From: a virus
IMG/VR virus record: IMGVR_UViG_3300037166_000095
Location: 1-32,559 of that record
Strand: one strand, 5' to 3'
Length of the DNA: 32,559 nucleotides
Shown in pieces: positions 23,353 through 30,133 of the stretch. Numbering within the stretch: position 1 is the first letter of the stretch; the number at the start of each line of letters is the position of its first letter. Made by a program: the position numbers and the translations under genes. The notes below the pieces were generated by a model. The model was given only the letters and a program-made list of their open reading frames with translations. It made no database searches and had not been told where the DNA came from.

Positions 23353-23741
23353 CATGACACCTCAAAACCATCATAGGTATCAATCGAGATGTAAGCATAC
23401 CAGCCAACATGGTGATAATCAGACATATAATCACTATTGTCAAAATTACCGTTATCCATAATTACCCCAATCCTCCTAAACAATTCATTTGTTTTGTCAT
23501 CAAAGTGCAAGTTATTACCACGAGCCACATCATCAGCGTGTAAATGTACGCGACTAGTGTTCTTCCATTCATGATTCGCTCTGCTGTGATATTCTTCCAA
23601 AAGGTTAACATCAGCCTTTAGAATCTTAAGCGTAATAACCGAGTGATGCTGCTTTGTAAAGGAGAACTTCCAAGACTTTGGGATAACCTTTTTAAGCTCT
23701 TTTCGCATTTCTGAGACTTGTTCAGTTGTAATGTATGCCAT
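23352..23741 (-). CDS. First early gene; LPD29-like protein, 129 aa
   Basis: The N-terminus (MAYITTEQVSEMRKELKKVI) and the pattern W-K-F-S-F-T-K, I-T-L-K-I, then D-Y-H-H-V-G-W-Y-A-Y-I-S-I near the C-terminus resemble the domain called large polyvalent protein-associated domain 29, seen in phage and plasmid proteins of unknown function. AGGAG lies about 10 nt upstream. It is the first gene behind the strong early promoter, so it should be made early and in quantity, as expected of a host-takeover or anti-defence protein; that last point is inference. Confidence 0.65.
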   Translation of the reverse strand: MAYITTEQVSEMRKELKKVIPKSWKFSFTKQHHSVITLKILKADVNLLEEYHSRANHEWKNTSRVHLHADDVARGNNLHFDDKTNELFRRIGVIMDNGNFDNSDYMSDYHHVGWYAYISIDTYDGFEVS

Positions 23742-23792
23742 CTGTGTTAAACTCCTATATGTTGACAGTTACTGAAATTTTGAACTAAAGAC

Positions 23793-23821
23793 AGTGTACA
23801 CACACTTTTAAGTAAAGTCAA
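23793..23821 (-). promoter_or_regulatory. Strong early leftward promoter
   Basis: On the minus strand TTGACT (23816-23821), a 17-nt spacer, and TACACT (23793-23798) form a sigma70-type promoter; transcripts would begin near 23786, about 45 nt before the first early gene. The spacer contains TAAGTAA on the plus strand (23809-23815), a half-site of the 19356-19371 operator. The rest of the 154-bp gap (23742-23895) is AT-rich, and a TTGACA at 23762-23767 faces the other way without a good -10. Confidence 0.75.
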
Positions 23822-23895
23822 TGGTTATTTTGCATGAAATCAATAATATTTAAGCTAGTTATGTTATTTAATACTCCTGAGATAGTAGACACTGA

Positions 23896-24477
23896 ATGAC
23901 CGAAGCAAAGAAAGTCAAGGTACAAACAAGAGAATGGAAAGACTGGCAACCCAAAGACTTTAAGCCTACTCATTGTACTGATATCATTAGAATGATGAGT
24001 AAAGGTGGTGGCCCTCAAACGTTTTGTGCTCAATATAACCTTTCACGTGCTTTGTTTTACCAATGGCTAACCAATTACCCAGACTTCAAGCTGTCTTATG
24101 AGATAGCAAAGCTCCATTGCGACCAATTCCTCTTGAAACAGTTGCAAGACTACTGTGTTGAGGTAGACAAGGATGGTATTGAGACACTGAACATCCAGAT
24201 ATGGAAAGAGCAGAAGAAGATGGTTAGAGAGGTTCAGGAACGCAAAGAAGCAGTGATGCAGGTCAACCTAGAGGGTGACACTAAAACGATGATGACAAGC
24301 GTTTTAAATGCGTTGGGGGCGGGTTTGATTGAGCTTGAGGATGCAACAGCCTTGGCTAACCTGATTGAGCTTAATCAGCGTGTAGGTGAGAATAGTGAGT
24401 TGATGGCTAAGATTGAAGCTTTAGAGCTTGCATTGAAGAGTGGTAGCAGTGATCATGAGTTTAAGGAAGAATCCTAA
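23896..24477 (+). CDS. Small terminase subunit candidate, 193 aa
   Basis: Residues 25-60 hold a helix-turn-helix of the small-terminase kind (D-I-I-R-M-M-S, then F-C-A-Q-Y-N-L-S-R-A-L-F-Y-Q-W-L), followed by a Y-P-D-F-K-L-S-Y-E-I-A-K helix. The middle is a charged coiled coil and the C-terminus is acidic, as in subunits that bind DNA as rings. The size fits (about 150-200). It reads against the large terminase gene, and their ends overlap by four bases. No strong SD is visible before the ATG. It could be another DNA-binding protein, but position next to the large subunit favours terminase. Confidence 0.62.
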   Translation: MTEAKKVKVQTREWKDWQPKDFKPTHCTDIIRMMSKGGGPQTFCAQYNLSRALFYQWLTNYPDFKLSYEIAKLHCDQFLLKQLQDYCVEVDKDGIETLNIQIWKEQKKMVREVQERKEAVMQVNLEGDTKTMMTSVLNALGAGLIELEDATALANLIELNQRVGENSELMAKIEALELALKSGSSDHEFKEES

Positions 24478-25835
24478 TACCCTGGCGCATCATAGTTATA
24501 TGTCCGCGCATATCCTGTTATCTTCTGTAGCTGAGGCTTAGCATATGATTCGTACCAACCAACCAAACCGTATTGAAAGGCAGCACTAGGATGACTCGAC
24601 CAGTCATGTTCCTCATCAGCAGTGAAGCTCCGTCTTGTCTCGTCCCATACGCTACGTGCGACTGTGAGGGCTTCCAATCCATTCTTGCAGCCATCAGAGT
24701 CGATAACTACGTGCTTAAAAGAACTTCTGGCCACTTGTACGCGCTCCATAACCTTAAGCCTGGGTACTGGCATTACATGGACTCCTCGCTCTCTCATGAC
24801 CTGATGGCGCGTTTTTCCGCTTGTCCACTCTGTTTGACTGACATCGTGTGGCAAGAAGTGACCCCCGTATTTGTGGAATTGGAAGGTTCGTCTAACCTTC
24901 TCTAACAGCTCAATGTAATACTCAATGCTGCCGTAGTTCTTGTCATGCTGATAGAAGTAAACAAACTTGTCATCTTGTTTCTGAAACCACCAGATACTAT
25001 TTGTGTCGCGTGACCCAATATCCCATGAGGTGAAGACGGGTAAGTGTGGGTTAACCTTGACACCCTTAGCAATCCTTCCTTCCTTGTAGGCAAGCTCAAT
25101 CTGTTCTGTGAAGAAAGTGCCTTTGATCGCTGCTTCTTCTGAACAATAATATTCCTGTTGTATCAGCGCTTCATCCATTCCTGAGTCGCGTTCTTCCTGT
25201 ATCTGTTCAGGGCTAAAGATATATTTGCCTTCGTTGTCTCTCGTGTCATCAACGGTGAGTGTTCGACACCACCATTTAGGGTTATCCTTGTTAGACTCCA
25301 TTAAACGGTAAGCATGGCCTTTTGCGTAAGCAGTGAACAAGAACATAGCCCAGCCATCAGAACGCTTTATAATCGGTCTTACGTAGTCCCAGATGGCTGG
25401 ATTAGTCTTGTGGTATTCAGAGAAGCATATGCCTTTTAAGTTGCTACCTAAGTGCGATTGCATTAGGGCATCGGCACCGGTGATATGGAGTATTGAGCCA
25501 TTGCGAAAGTTTATCTTACAGTTTGATTGGTTCATTGACTTAACTAGGTGCGCCGGAATCTTATCAATCCATCGCTCGCCTGAAAGGTCTTTACCTTCCC
25601 ATATAACATTTCGAGCCTGACCAATTTTGGGCAACGTGTACACATAGTTCCCAGGAACCATGGCAGCATAAAGCCAAATACTGTTAAACGCTTCGGCGTC
25701 TTTACCTGCACGGCGGTGCAGTTTCTCCATGAAGTAGCGCCGCCCATCATCTTGAAGGAATACTCTAAAGAAATCACGCTGATGCGGGTATGCTTGGAAT
25801 ATATCTTTGAAATAATCTATCTCCTTTACAAGCAT
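24474..25835 (-). CDS. Large terminase subunit (packaging ATPase/nuclease), 453 aa
   Basis: The motor that pumps DNA into the head and cuts it. The ATPase part has an R-R-A-G-K-D Walker A-like loop at 41-46 and a K-G-I-C-F-S-E Walker B with E140. The RNase H-like nuclease part has S-W-D272-I-G-S-R-D277, L-P-H-D331, and H-D411-W-S-S-H-P near the C-terminus. The length of 453 is normal. GGTGA lies 7 nt before the ATG, which overlaps the RusA stop by 10 bases. It closes the leftward late block. Confidence 0.9.
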   Translation of the reverse strand: MLVKEIDYFKDIFQAYPHQRDFFRVFLQDDGRRYFMEKLHRRAGKDAEAFNSIWLYAAMVPGNYVYTLPKIGQARNVIWEGKDLSGERWIDKIPAHLVKSMNQSNCKINFRNGSILHITGADALMQSHLGSNLKGICFSEYHKTNPAIWDYVRPIIKRSDGWAMFLFTAYAKGHAYRLMESNKDNPKWWCRTLTVDDTRDNEGKYIFSPEQIQEERDSGMDEALIQQEYYCSEEAAIKGTFFTEQIELAYKEGRIAKGVKVNPHLPVFTSWDIGSRDTNSIWWFQKQDDKFVYFYQHDKNYGSIEYYIELLEKVRRTFQFHKYGGHFLPHDVSQTEWTSGKTRHQVMRERGVHVMPVPRLKVMERVQVARSSFKHVVIDSDGCKNGLEALTVARSVWDETRRSFTADEEHDWSSHPSAAFQYGLVGWYESYAKPQLQKITGYARTYNYDAPGY

Positions 25836-26179
25836 GTGATAGTCACCGTTGCCCGCCCTGTGTACATCGGCATTCTTGTAATCGTCAATGCATCAATCTG
25901 GTTGTCATCTTCAAAGACACAGGCATGTTGCAAGCTATCTTGTATTGCTTTTAAACAATTGTCCAGATCTCTGCGTCTCTTATCAGGTGGATAGATTAAA
26001 ACGGCCATATGAAGCCGTTGCTTGCATCCAAAGCCTTTGTGTTTAGACTCTGCGAACAGATGCCATACTTCACGGCGGTATGTTAGAGCTCTCTCACTTA
26101 GGAATCGCCTAGCACCTTTCTGTAGCCAGTAATGATTTACTGATGGCGGAAAGGGTAGGTCAAGTGTTAGTAACTCCAT
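25826..26179 (-). CDS. rusA: RusA-type Holliday-junction resolvase, 117 aa
   Basis: The sequence has P-P-S-V-N-H-Y-W at residues 11-18 and Y-P-P-D-K-R-R-R-D70-L-D72-N-C-L-K76, then D91 in E-D-D-N-Q-I-D. These match the positions of the catalytic Asp70, Asp72 and Asp91 and of Lys76 known from E. coli RusA, and the length is the same (about 120). It would resolve branched DNA before packaging, and indeed the gene lies directly upstream of the large terminase. Its start overlaps the end of the endolysin gene. Confidence 0.92.
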   Translation of the reverse strand: MELLTLDLPFPPSVNHYWLQKGARRFLSERALTYRREVWHLFAESKHKGFGCKQRLHMAVLIYPPDKRRRDLDNCLKAIQDSLQHACVFEDDNQIDALTITRMPMYTGRATVTITCL

Positions 26180-26571
26180 AGACCCGCCGGATAGCTACCA
26201 TCTCTATCGCCCACGCCAATGTGTATGAAGCGGCCAGACATAGCACCCTTCTGGGATATTCCTATACGCTTGATGTTCTCTTGGTATGTGGCTATTTTAA
26301 CGTAGCTTATGGCATCTGTTGAGTGTATCAATACATCAACAGCCATACCCTTTGTATGTTCGCCAGGGACTGTCTTGTCGCGCTCTGCGGGGTGCGATAC
26401 ATCGCGATAGCCTGAGCTTACAATTAGGGGTATCCCAATTGTCACCCTAATGCCCTCAAGTGCTTTCATCATCGCATGTGTCATGAAACACAAACCTGTA
26501 TGTTTACACTTCATCTCATCTCGGGTGAAATGAGGATATAAGCCCCATTCATCATCTTTTACTATATCCAT
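26167..26571 (-). CDS. M15-family peptidase endolysin, 134 aa
   Basis: A zinc D-Ala-D-Ala/L-Ala-D-Glu-type peptidase that cleaves peptidoglycan cross-links. Visible are the N-terminal F-T-R-D-E-M-K-C region, S-S-G-Y-R at 52-56, H72-x-x-G-x-A-V-D79 with the first zinc ligands, and R-F-I-H117-I-G for the last ligand. The usual I-D after the last His is I-G here. No signal peptide is seen, so it needs a holin to reach the wall. GGAG lies 9 nt before the ATG. It sits in the late block between a zinc-ribbon protein and RusA. Confidence 0.85.
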   Translation of the reverse strand: MDIVKDDEWGLYPHFTRDEMKCKHTGLCFMTHAMMKALEGIRVTIGIPLIVSSGYRDVSHPAERDKTVPGEHTKGMAVDVLIHSTDAISYVKIATYQENIKRIGISQKGAMSGRFIHIGVGDRDGSYPAGLWSY

Positions 26572-26573
26572 TT

Positions 26574-26765
26574 CTACTGCTCCATTGGTTTGACGTCTGC
26601 GAGTAAATCAGGTCTCAATTCTTTCAATGCTTCAAGCAAACACCATTCACATAGCTTGTATGGTCTTTCGTGACCATCAAAAAGCGCAACCTTTGAATGG
26701 GTATTGCAGCATTGATCGCACTGGGTTGCATAAGGTGCGGGGTCATCACTTTTTATAATTGTCAT
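26574..26765 (-). CDS. Small zinc-ribbon protein, 63 aa
   Basis: Start at 26765 is preferred (GAGGTG about 10 nt upstream, overlapping the end of the previous gene); a frame from 26810 would overlap further. C-D-Q-C-C near residue 16 and C-E-W-C near 40 make a zinc ribbon, with a helix after it. Function unknown. It is transcribed with the endolysin. Confidence 0.6.
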   Translation of the reverse strand: MTIIKSDDPAPYATQCDQCCNTHSKVALFDGHERPYKLCEWCLLEALKELRPDLLADVKPMEQ

Positions 26766-26772
26766 AATCCAT

Positions 26773-27009
26773 TTACACCTCAGAATCAAGTTTAAGGTTA
26801 ATAGACTCAATGTGCTTGGTTATTACATCCAGCATCTCTTGGTTCTTTTTTTGTAGCTCAATAACCGCTTCCTCTTCCTCAGCGCTAATCGGATCAGCGG
26901 TTCTAGCTGCTGCAATAGCAATGACAGCCAGTGCCGTGCTTATCTCGACTTGATGGTCTGTAAGCACTTTGACGGTATCTTGATACATCTTTTTGATATT
27001 AAACTTCAT
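26773..27009 (-). CDS. Hypothetical protein with short hydrophobic segment, 78 aa
   Basis: GAGGAG lies 7 nt before the ATG. After a basic N-terminus a hydrophobic stretch of about 14 residues (I-S-T-A-L-A-V-I-A-I-A-A-A-R) is followed by an acidic run (E-E-E-E) and a coiled coil. The stretch is short for a membrane helix, but position near the endolysin makes it the best holin candidate nearby. This is tentative. Confidence 0.5.
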   Translation of the reverse strand: MKFNIKKMYQDTVKVLTDHQVEISTALAVIAIAAARTADPISAEEEEAVIELQKKNQEMLDVITKHIESINLKLDSEV

Positions 27010-27011
27010 GA

Positions 27012-27140
27012 TTAACTCCTCACGGGGTTTAAGTGTAGTTGACCCATTGGCACATGTGTAGACTGTCCCCGTACGGGGGAGACTTTACCGGTGACAAAGG
27101 TTTGACGTGGTTGTTTTCTCACCTGAGCTTTACTTCTCAT
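27012..27140 (-). CDS. Small basic protein, 42 aa
   Basis: The frame begins inside the stop of the previous small frame (ATGA) and ends three bases before the next ATG. The product is rich in Arg, Lys, Pro and Gln (M-R-S-K-A-Q-V-R-K-Q-P-R). It has no SD of its own, so it would rely on coupling. It holds a 12-bp palindrome (CCCCGTACGGGG, 27067-27078). No family recognised. Confidence 0.4.
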   Translation of the reverse strand: MRSKAQVRKQPRQTFVTGKVSPVRGQSTHVPMGQLHLNPVRS

Positions 27141-27235
27141 GGTGAAGGTGTCCAGTCATTGTTTTGCTTGCCCCATACTTTACCCTTAACGCCCGTCTTA
27201 AACGACTTAGGCGCTGGGTTCTTGGGCTGCTTCAT
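27137..27235 (-). CDS. Small basic protein, 32 aa
   Basis: The frame starts within the last 29 bases of the previous gene and reads M-K-Q-P-K-N-P-A-P-K-S-F-K-T-G-V-K-G. It is Lys/Pro-rich and basic, with a W-T-P-S-P end. Its stop overlaps the next start (ATGA). Lack of an SD lowers confidence, but it fills a gap that otherwise has no gene. Confidence 0.4.
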   Translation of the reverse strand: MKQPKNPAPKSFKTGVKGKVWGKQNNDWTPSP

Positions 27236-27392
27236 TGGCTTGGGCTTTTGCATGTTCTGCTCCTTTGGCGGCTTTGTGGGCTGCAATCAGTGCCTCAATC
27301 TGTGTGATTAGCGTTTCGGCTTCAGGCTCTACACCGACGGCAATCTGTTCAAGTGTTGGCAACAATGCCAAGATTTCTGTTACTAATGTCAT
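27207..27392 (-). CDS. Small acidic helical protein, 61 aa
   Basis: AGGA lies about 9 nt before the ATG. The N-terminal helix is amphipathic (M-T-L-V-T-E-I-L-A-L-L-P-T-L) and the rest is Ala/Glu/Gln-rich, ending E-P-S-A. No domain is recognised. It is one of several short genes between the tail fibre and the endolysin. Confidence 0.55.
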   Translation of the reverse strand: MTLVTEILALLPTLEQIAVGVEPEAETLITQIEALIAAHKAAKGAEHAKAQANEAAQEPSA

Positions 27393-27393
27393 A

Positions 27394-27642
27394 TTACTTT
27401 TCCTCTCTGTTTCTCATTTCACCTGGTCTCATGGGTTCTTGCGTCATGCCTTCAAATACGTATGTATTTGGGCAGTTTGGCATACCATGAAAGGTGTTGT
27501 TCATAGCCATTTTCAAACCCATTGGGTTATGCATAGGCATAGGGGTATCTTTCTCATAGACAATGCATTGTGCGTTAGGAGCCCTGAAGTTCTGCACATC
27601 GCCCTTTGCTGGGTTTCCATCTCTGGTAGGTTTAGTAGCCAT
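27394..27642 (-). CDS. Hypothetical Met/Pro-rich protein, 82 aa
   Basis: GAGGTG lies about 4 nt before the ATG. The product is rich in Met, Pro and Asn (M-P-M-H-N-P-M-G-L-K-M-A-M-N-N) with two Cys residues and a charged C-terminus. No family is recognised. Such small proteins downstream of the fibre are often minor virion or chaperone factors; nothing here proves it. Confidence 0.55.
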   Translation of the reverse strand: MATKPTRDGNPAKGDVQNFRAPNAQCIVYEKDTPMPMHNPMGLKMAMNNTFHGMPNCPNTYVFEGMTQEPMRPGEMRNREEK

Positions 27643-27650
27643 TGTTCACC

Positions 27651-27827
27651 TCATTTACGTAGTTTAGAAAGTGTATCGGCAAGTTGCGCTTCTTTGCGCA
27701 ATCTTGGGTTGCTAGAATGCTCAGCTACTTTAATCTTGCCCTCGGGTATCTTTTGTTCCAGTGGAACGTGTAGGGCTTTGTGTAGAGCGCCTGGTCGCTT
27801 GATAGCTCCCTTAATCCAATCTGACAT
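27651..27827 (-). CDS. Conserved small phage protein, 58 aa
   Basis: Start at 27827 is set by AAGGAGATATATC before the ATG, an ideal SD that overlaps the stop of the tail-fibre gene; a longer frame from 27872 is unlikely. The sequence M-S-D-W-I-K-G-A-I-K-R-P-G-A-L-H-K-A-L, then K-I-P-E-G-K-I, and a C-terminal L-R-K-E-A-Q-L-A-D-T-L match a pattern I recognise in many phage genomes as a short conserved protein of unknown function. Confidence 0.7.
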   Translation of the reverse strand: MSDWIKGAIKRPGALHKALHVPLEQKIPEGKIKVAEHSSNPRLRKEAQLADTLSKLRK

Positions 27828-27838
27828 GATATATCTCC

Positions 27839-30130
27839 TTATGGTAATCGTGTAGCTGTAATATTGCCGCACATGGTGGGTGTTCCTGCGCCATAGGATG
27901 CAAGACCGGTAATATAAACTGTAGTTGTGCCCGAAACTGACACTGTTAAATCTGGGACACCTATACCAATATTAGCCCCACTTGCGGCTGCTGAGAAGCC
28001 ATTTTCGGTCATTGAGTTATCGGGAGCTGTGGCAGATGTGAGGCTTAGCCATCCTTTACCAATGGTGTTGGCTGCGCCTGATGACGTGGTATCAAAGAAG
28101 ATGTTGCCTGTCACGTTCCAATTTCCAGCCGTCAAAGGTATTGATGCCATATCTTTAGCGCTTCCTGATGCTGCGCAAGAGACTGCTGAAGCTGAGGGGA
28201 CATTGTGAGTGATAATTTCGCCCACGTAACCGGTTGCGGGCAAGCTAGCTGCGGTTGAGCCTTGGATAGCTACGCCGCCAGTACCTTTCCCTTTTATCTG
28301 TAATGCGATATTGGTATCTGTACCCGTTGTTTCTATTGATACGGGTGTTCCTGTTGCTGAATTGATTATATTTGCGGCATTAACGGCGGAAGCGACAGAG
28401 TTTAGGTTAAGGATTGCATTGTTGTTCCCATCAAAGAAAACATAATAGCCAGTACCTTTTGTTTTGAATGCCATAGAAATATTGGTATCAGATCCAAACG
28501 ATTCAAGATATGGAGCCATACCCGTATCATTGTTAGAGGCACCGAGATAATTAACTGCTGAAACAGCTCCTGGGCCTGCTGCAAATGCAATGTTATTTGC
28601 GCCGTCTCTTACGTAGACAGAACCATTACCCTTAGCCATTAATACCATGTTGATATTTGTGTCACTACCATCGACAGAAACAATCGGTGAGTTGCCCGAT
28701 GATGCATTCTCTATCAGAACGTAGTTCACAGAATTGGCAACAGGTTGCCCAAATACGATTGGAGTACCATTATCTTGCGTTAAGCTTACTTCACCAGCCC
28801 CTTTTGAATACAAGTAAAGCCCGACATCAGTATCTGAACCAAGAGCAGATATCGAGGGCGCACTACCCGTCGTGTTATCTGTCAGCGATAAATAATTAAC
28901 GCCAGATGCCTTATGAGTTAACAGCAAAGCAGGTGAACCACTCACCACATTACCACTCGATGCATAATAAGCCGCCTGATATATCGTGCCAGGATTTACC
29001 CCGCCCCCGTCTGTCATATTAGCTACAGGGCTATCAAGCTGGAATGTAGCGCCATCATAAGTTGCCTGAACAATCTGTCCAGCCAAAATATCTGCATTAG
29101 CAAGTTGTGCGTTATAGTTCTTATAAAGAGCAACAGCCCCCAAGCCATTCACATTAAGCGTTGAAGCGCCTGTGTTAGGGTTGGCCGCCTTAAAGTAAAC
29201 CGTTTGACCCTCAACATACGATGCTAAAGGCGGGTTTAATGCTATCTCAAACGTGTTAGTTGTCCCAGTATCATCAGCATAGATGTAGGTATTATCCTGA
29301 AGTGCCGTAGCATTGGCTACATAATCAAACACCAATTGCGTGCTATTAACAAACACAGGTGCCTTTCCTGCTGCTGCCCCGCTTGTTGGCCATAGTGCGC
29401 CATCAATTGATACATAGCCACCAGGCGAAAGGATGACATTGCCATTCGTCACGGCTCTAACATCATTTGTTCCGGTAAGGATTAGGTTTGAGCTAATAGA
29501 GGTTAACGTATCACCTATGACCTGCAAATCTGTTTGTTGGATATAGTTATTACCAGGTATCAGGTTCGTCGATGTTAAGCGGTTGCCGTCAGTGAATGAG
29601 CCGTCGACACCTACTACTGAGGTCGGTAAGCTTACGGCTATGATAGCGGTATTGTCTGCATTCTTCTGCCATGTTGAAAGCGGGGGAAGAATGGGGATAA
29701 GCCTGTCAACGGTAACATCAATATCCTGGCTAATGAGCGCATAGGGGGCATACTGAAGCATTAGATAGTTGACTGTAGTTGTTGTATCACGAATCATGAT
29801 GACATCACGGTTAAAATCTTCGTTAAGCTGGCTACCAGTTAATGCTGAGATGGTAGGCGTGTAAATGCTTGTACGGTCGATGACCATCAAATCTTGAATG
29901 ACAATCATATCGTTTAGGGATGCGCCAACATTGAGTGTTAGTGTACCGCCTGATGTGGTTTGTTCACCTGCTAGTGTGTAGTCTGTAGTGAGGACTAGAA
30001 GCACGCCATTTTGCCAAACGCTTAAGTCGCTGTTATTGATAAAGGGGAAAGGGATAGCAAATTCTGTTTGCATATCGGTAGCGGTATACCTGACCCAAGA
30101 AGGAACGTTATTAACTTTAAAGTTTGCCAT
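27839..30130 (-). CDS. Tail fibre protein with T7 gp17-like N-terminus, 763 aa
   Basis: Residues 1-150 match the virion-binding domain of T7-type fibres: F-A-I-P-F-P-F near 24, L-S-V-W-Q-N-G-V-L-L near 36, D-Y-T-L-A-G near 50, then I-Q-D-L and L-N-E-D-F-N-R-D. Residues 411-625 hold four tandem units of about 57 residues (cores N-Y-L, T-G-x-x-P, G-S-D-T-N-I, K-G-x-G). Residues 640-763 are a variable C-terminal domain, likely the receptor-binding tip. AAGGA lies about 9 nt before the ATG, next to the stop of the large internal virion gene. It attaches to the tail and selects the host. Confidence 0.85.
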   Translation of the reverse strand: MANFKVNNVPSWVRYTATDMQTEFAIPFPFINNSDLSVWQNGVLLVLTTDYTLAGEQTTSGGTLTLNVGASLNDMIVIQDLMVIDRTSIYTPTISALTGSQLNEDFNRDVIMIRDTTTTVNYLMLQYAPYALISQDIDVTVDRLIPILPPLSTWQKNADNTAIIAVSLPTSVVGVDGSFTDGNRLTSTNLIPGNNYIQQTDLQVIGDTLTSISSNLILTGTNDVRAVTNGNVILSPGGYVSIDGALWPTSGAAAGKAPVFVNSTQLVFDYVANATALQDNTYIYADDTGTTNTFEIALNPPLASYVEGQTVYFKAANPNTGASTLNVNGLGAVALYKNYNAQLANADILAGQIVQATYDGATFQLDSPVANMTDGGGVNPGTIYQAAYYASSGNVVSGSPALLLTHKASGVNYLSLTDNTTGSAPSISALGSDTDVGLYLYSKGAGEVSLTQDNGTPIVFGQPVANSVNYVLIENASSGNSPIVSVDGSDTNINMVLMAKGNGSVYVRDGANNIAFAAGPGAVSAVNYLGASNNDTGMAPYLESFGSDTNISMAFKTKGTGYYVFFDGNNNAILNLNSVASAVNAANIINSATGTPVSIETTGTDTNIALQIKGKGTGGVAIQGSTAASLPATGYVGEIITHNVPSASAVSCAASGSAKDMASIPLTAGNWNVTGNIFFDTTSSGAANTIGKGWLSLTSATAPDNSMTENGFSAAASGANIGIGVPDLTVSVSGTTTVYITGLASYGAGTPTMCGNITATRLP

Positions 30131-30133
30131 GGT

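Noticed and set aside
27067-27078. CCCCGTACGGGG palindrome as terminator
   Set aside because: No T-run on either side, and it lies within a plausible small coding frame.
27235-27855. Plus-strand open frame of 206 codons antisense to the small genes after the tail fibre
   Set aside because: It has no SD, is Cys/Ser/His-rich like a shadow frame, and lies opposite several minus genes with good ribosome sites.
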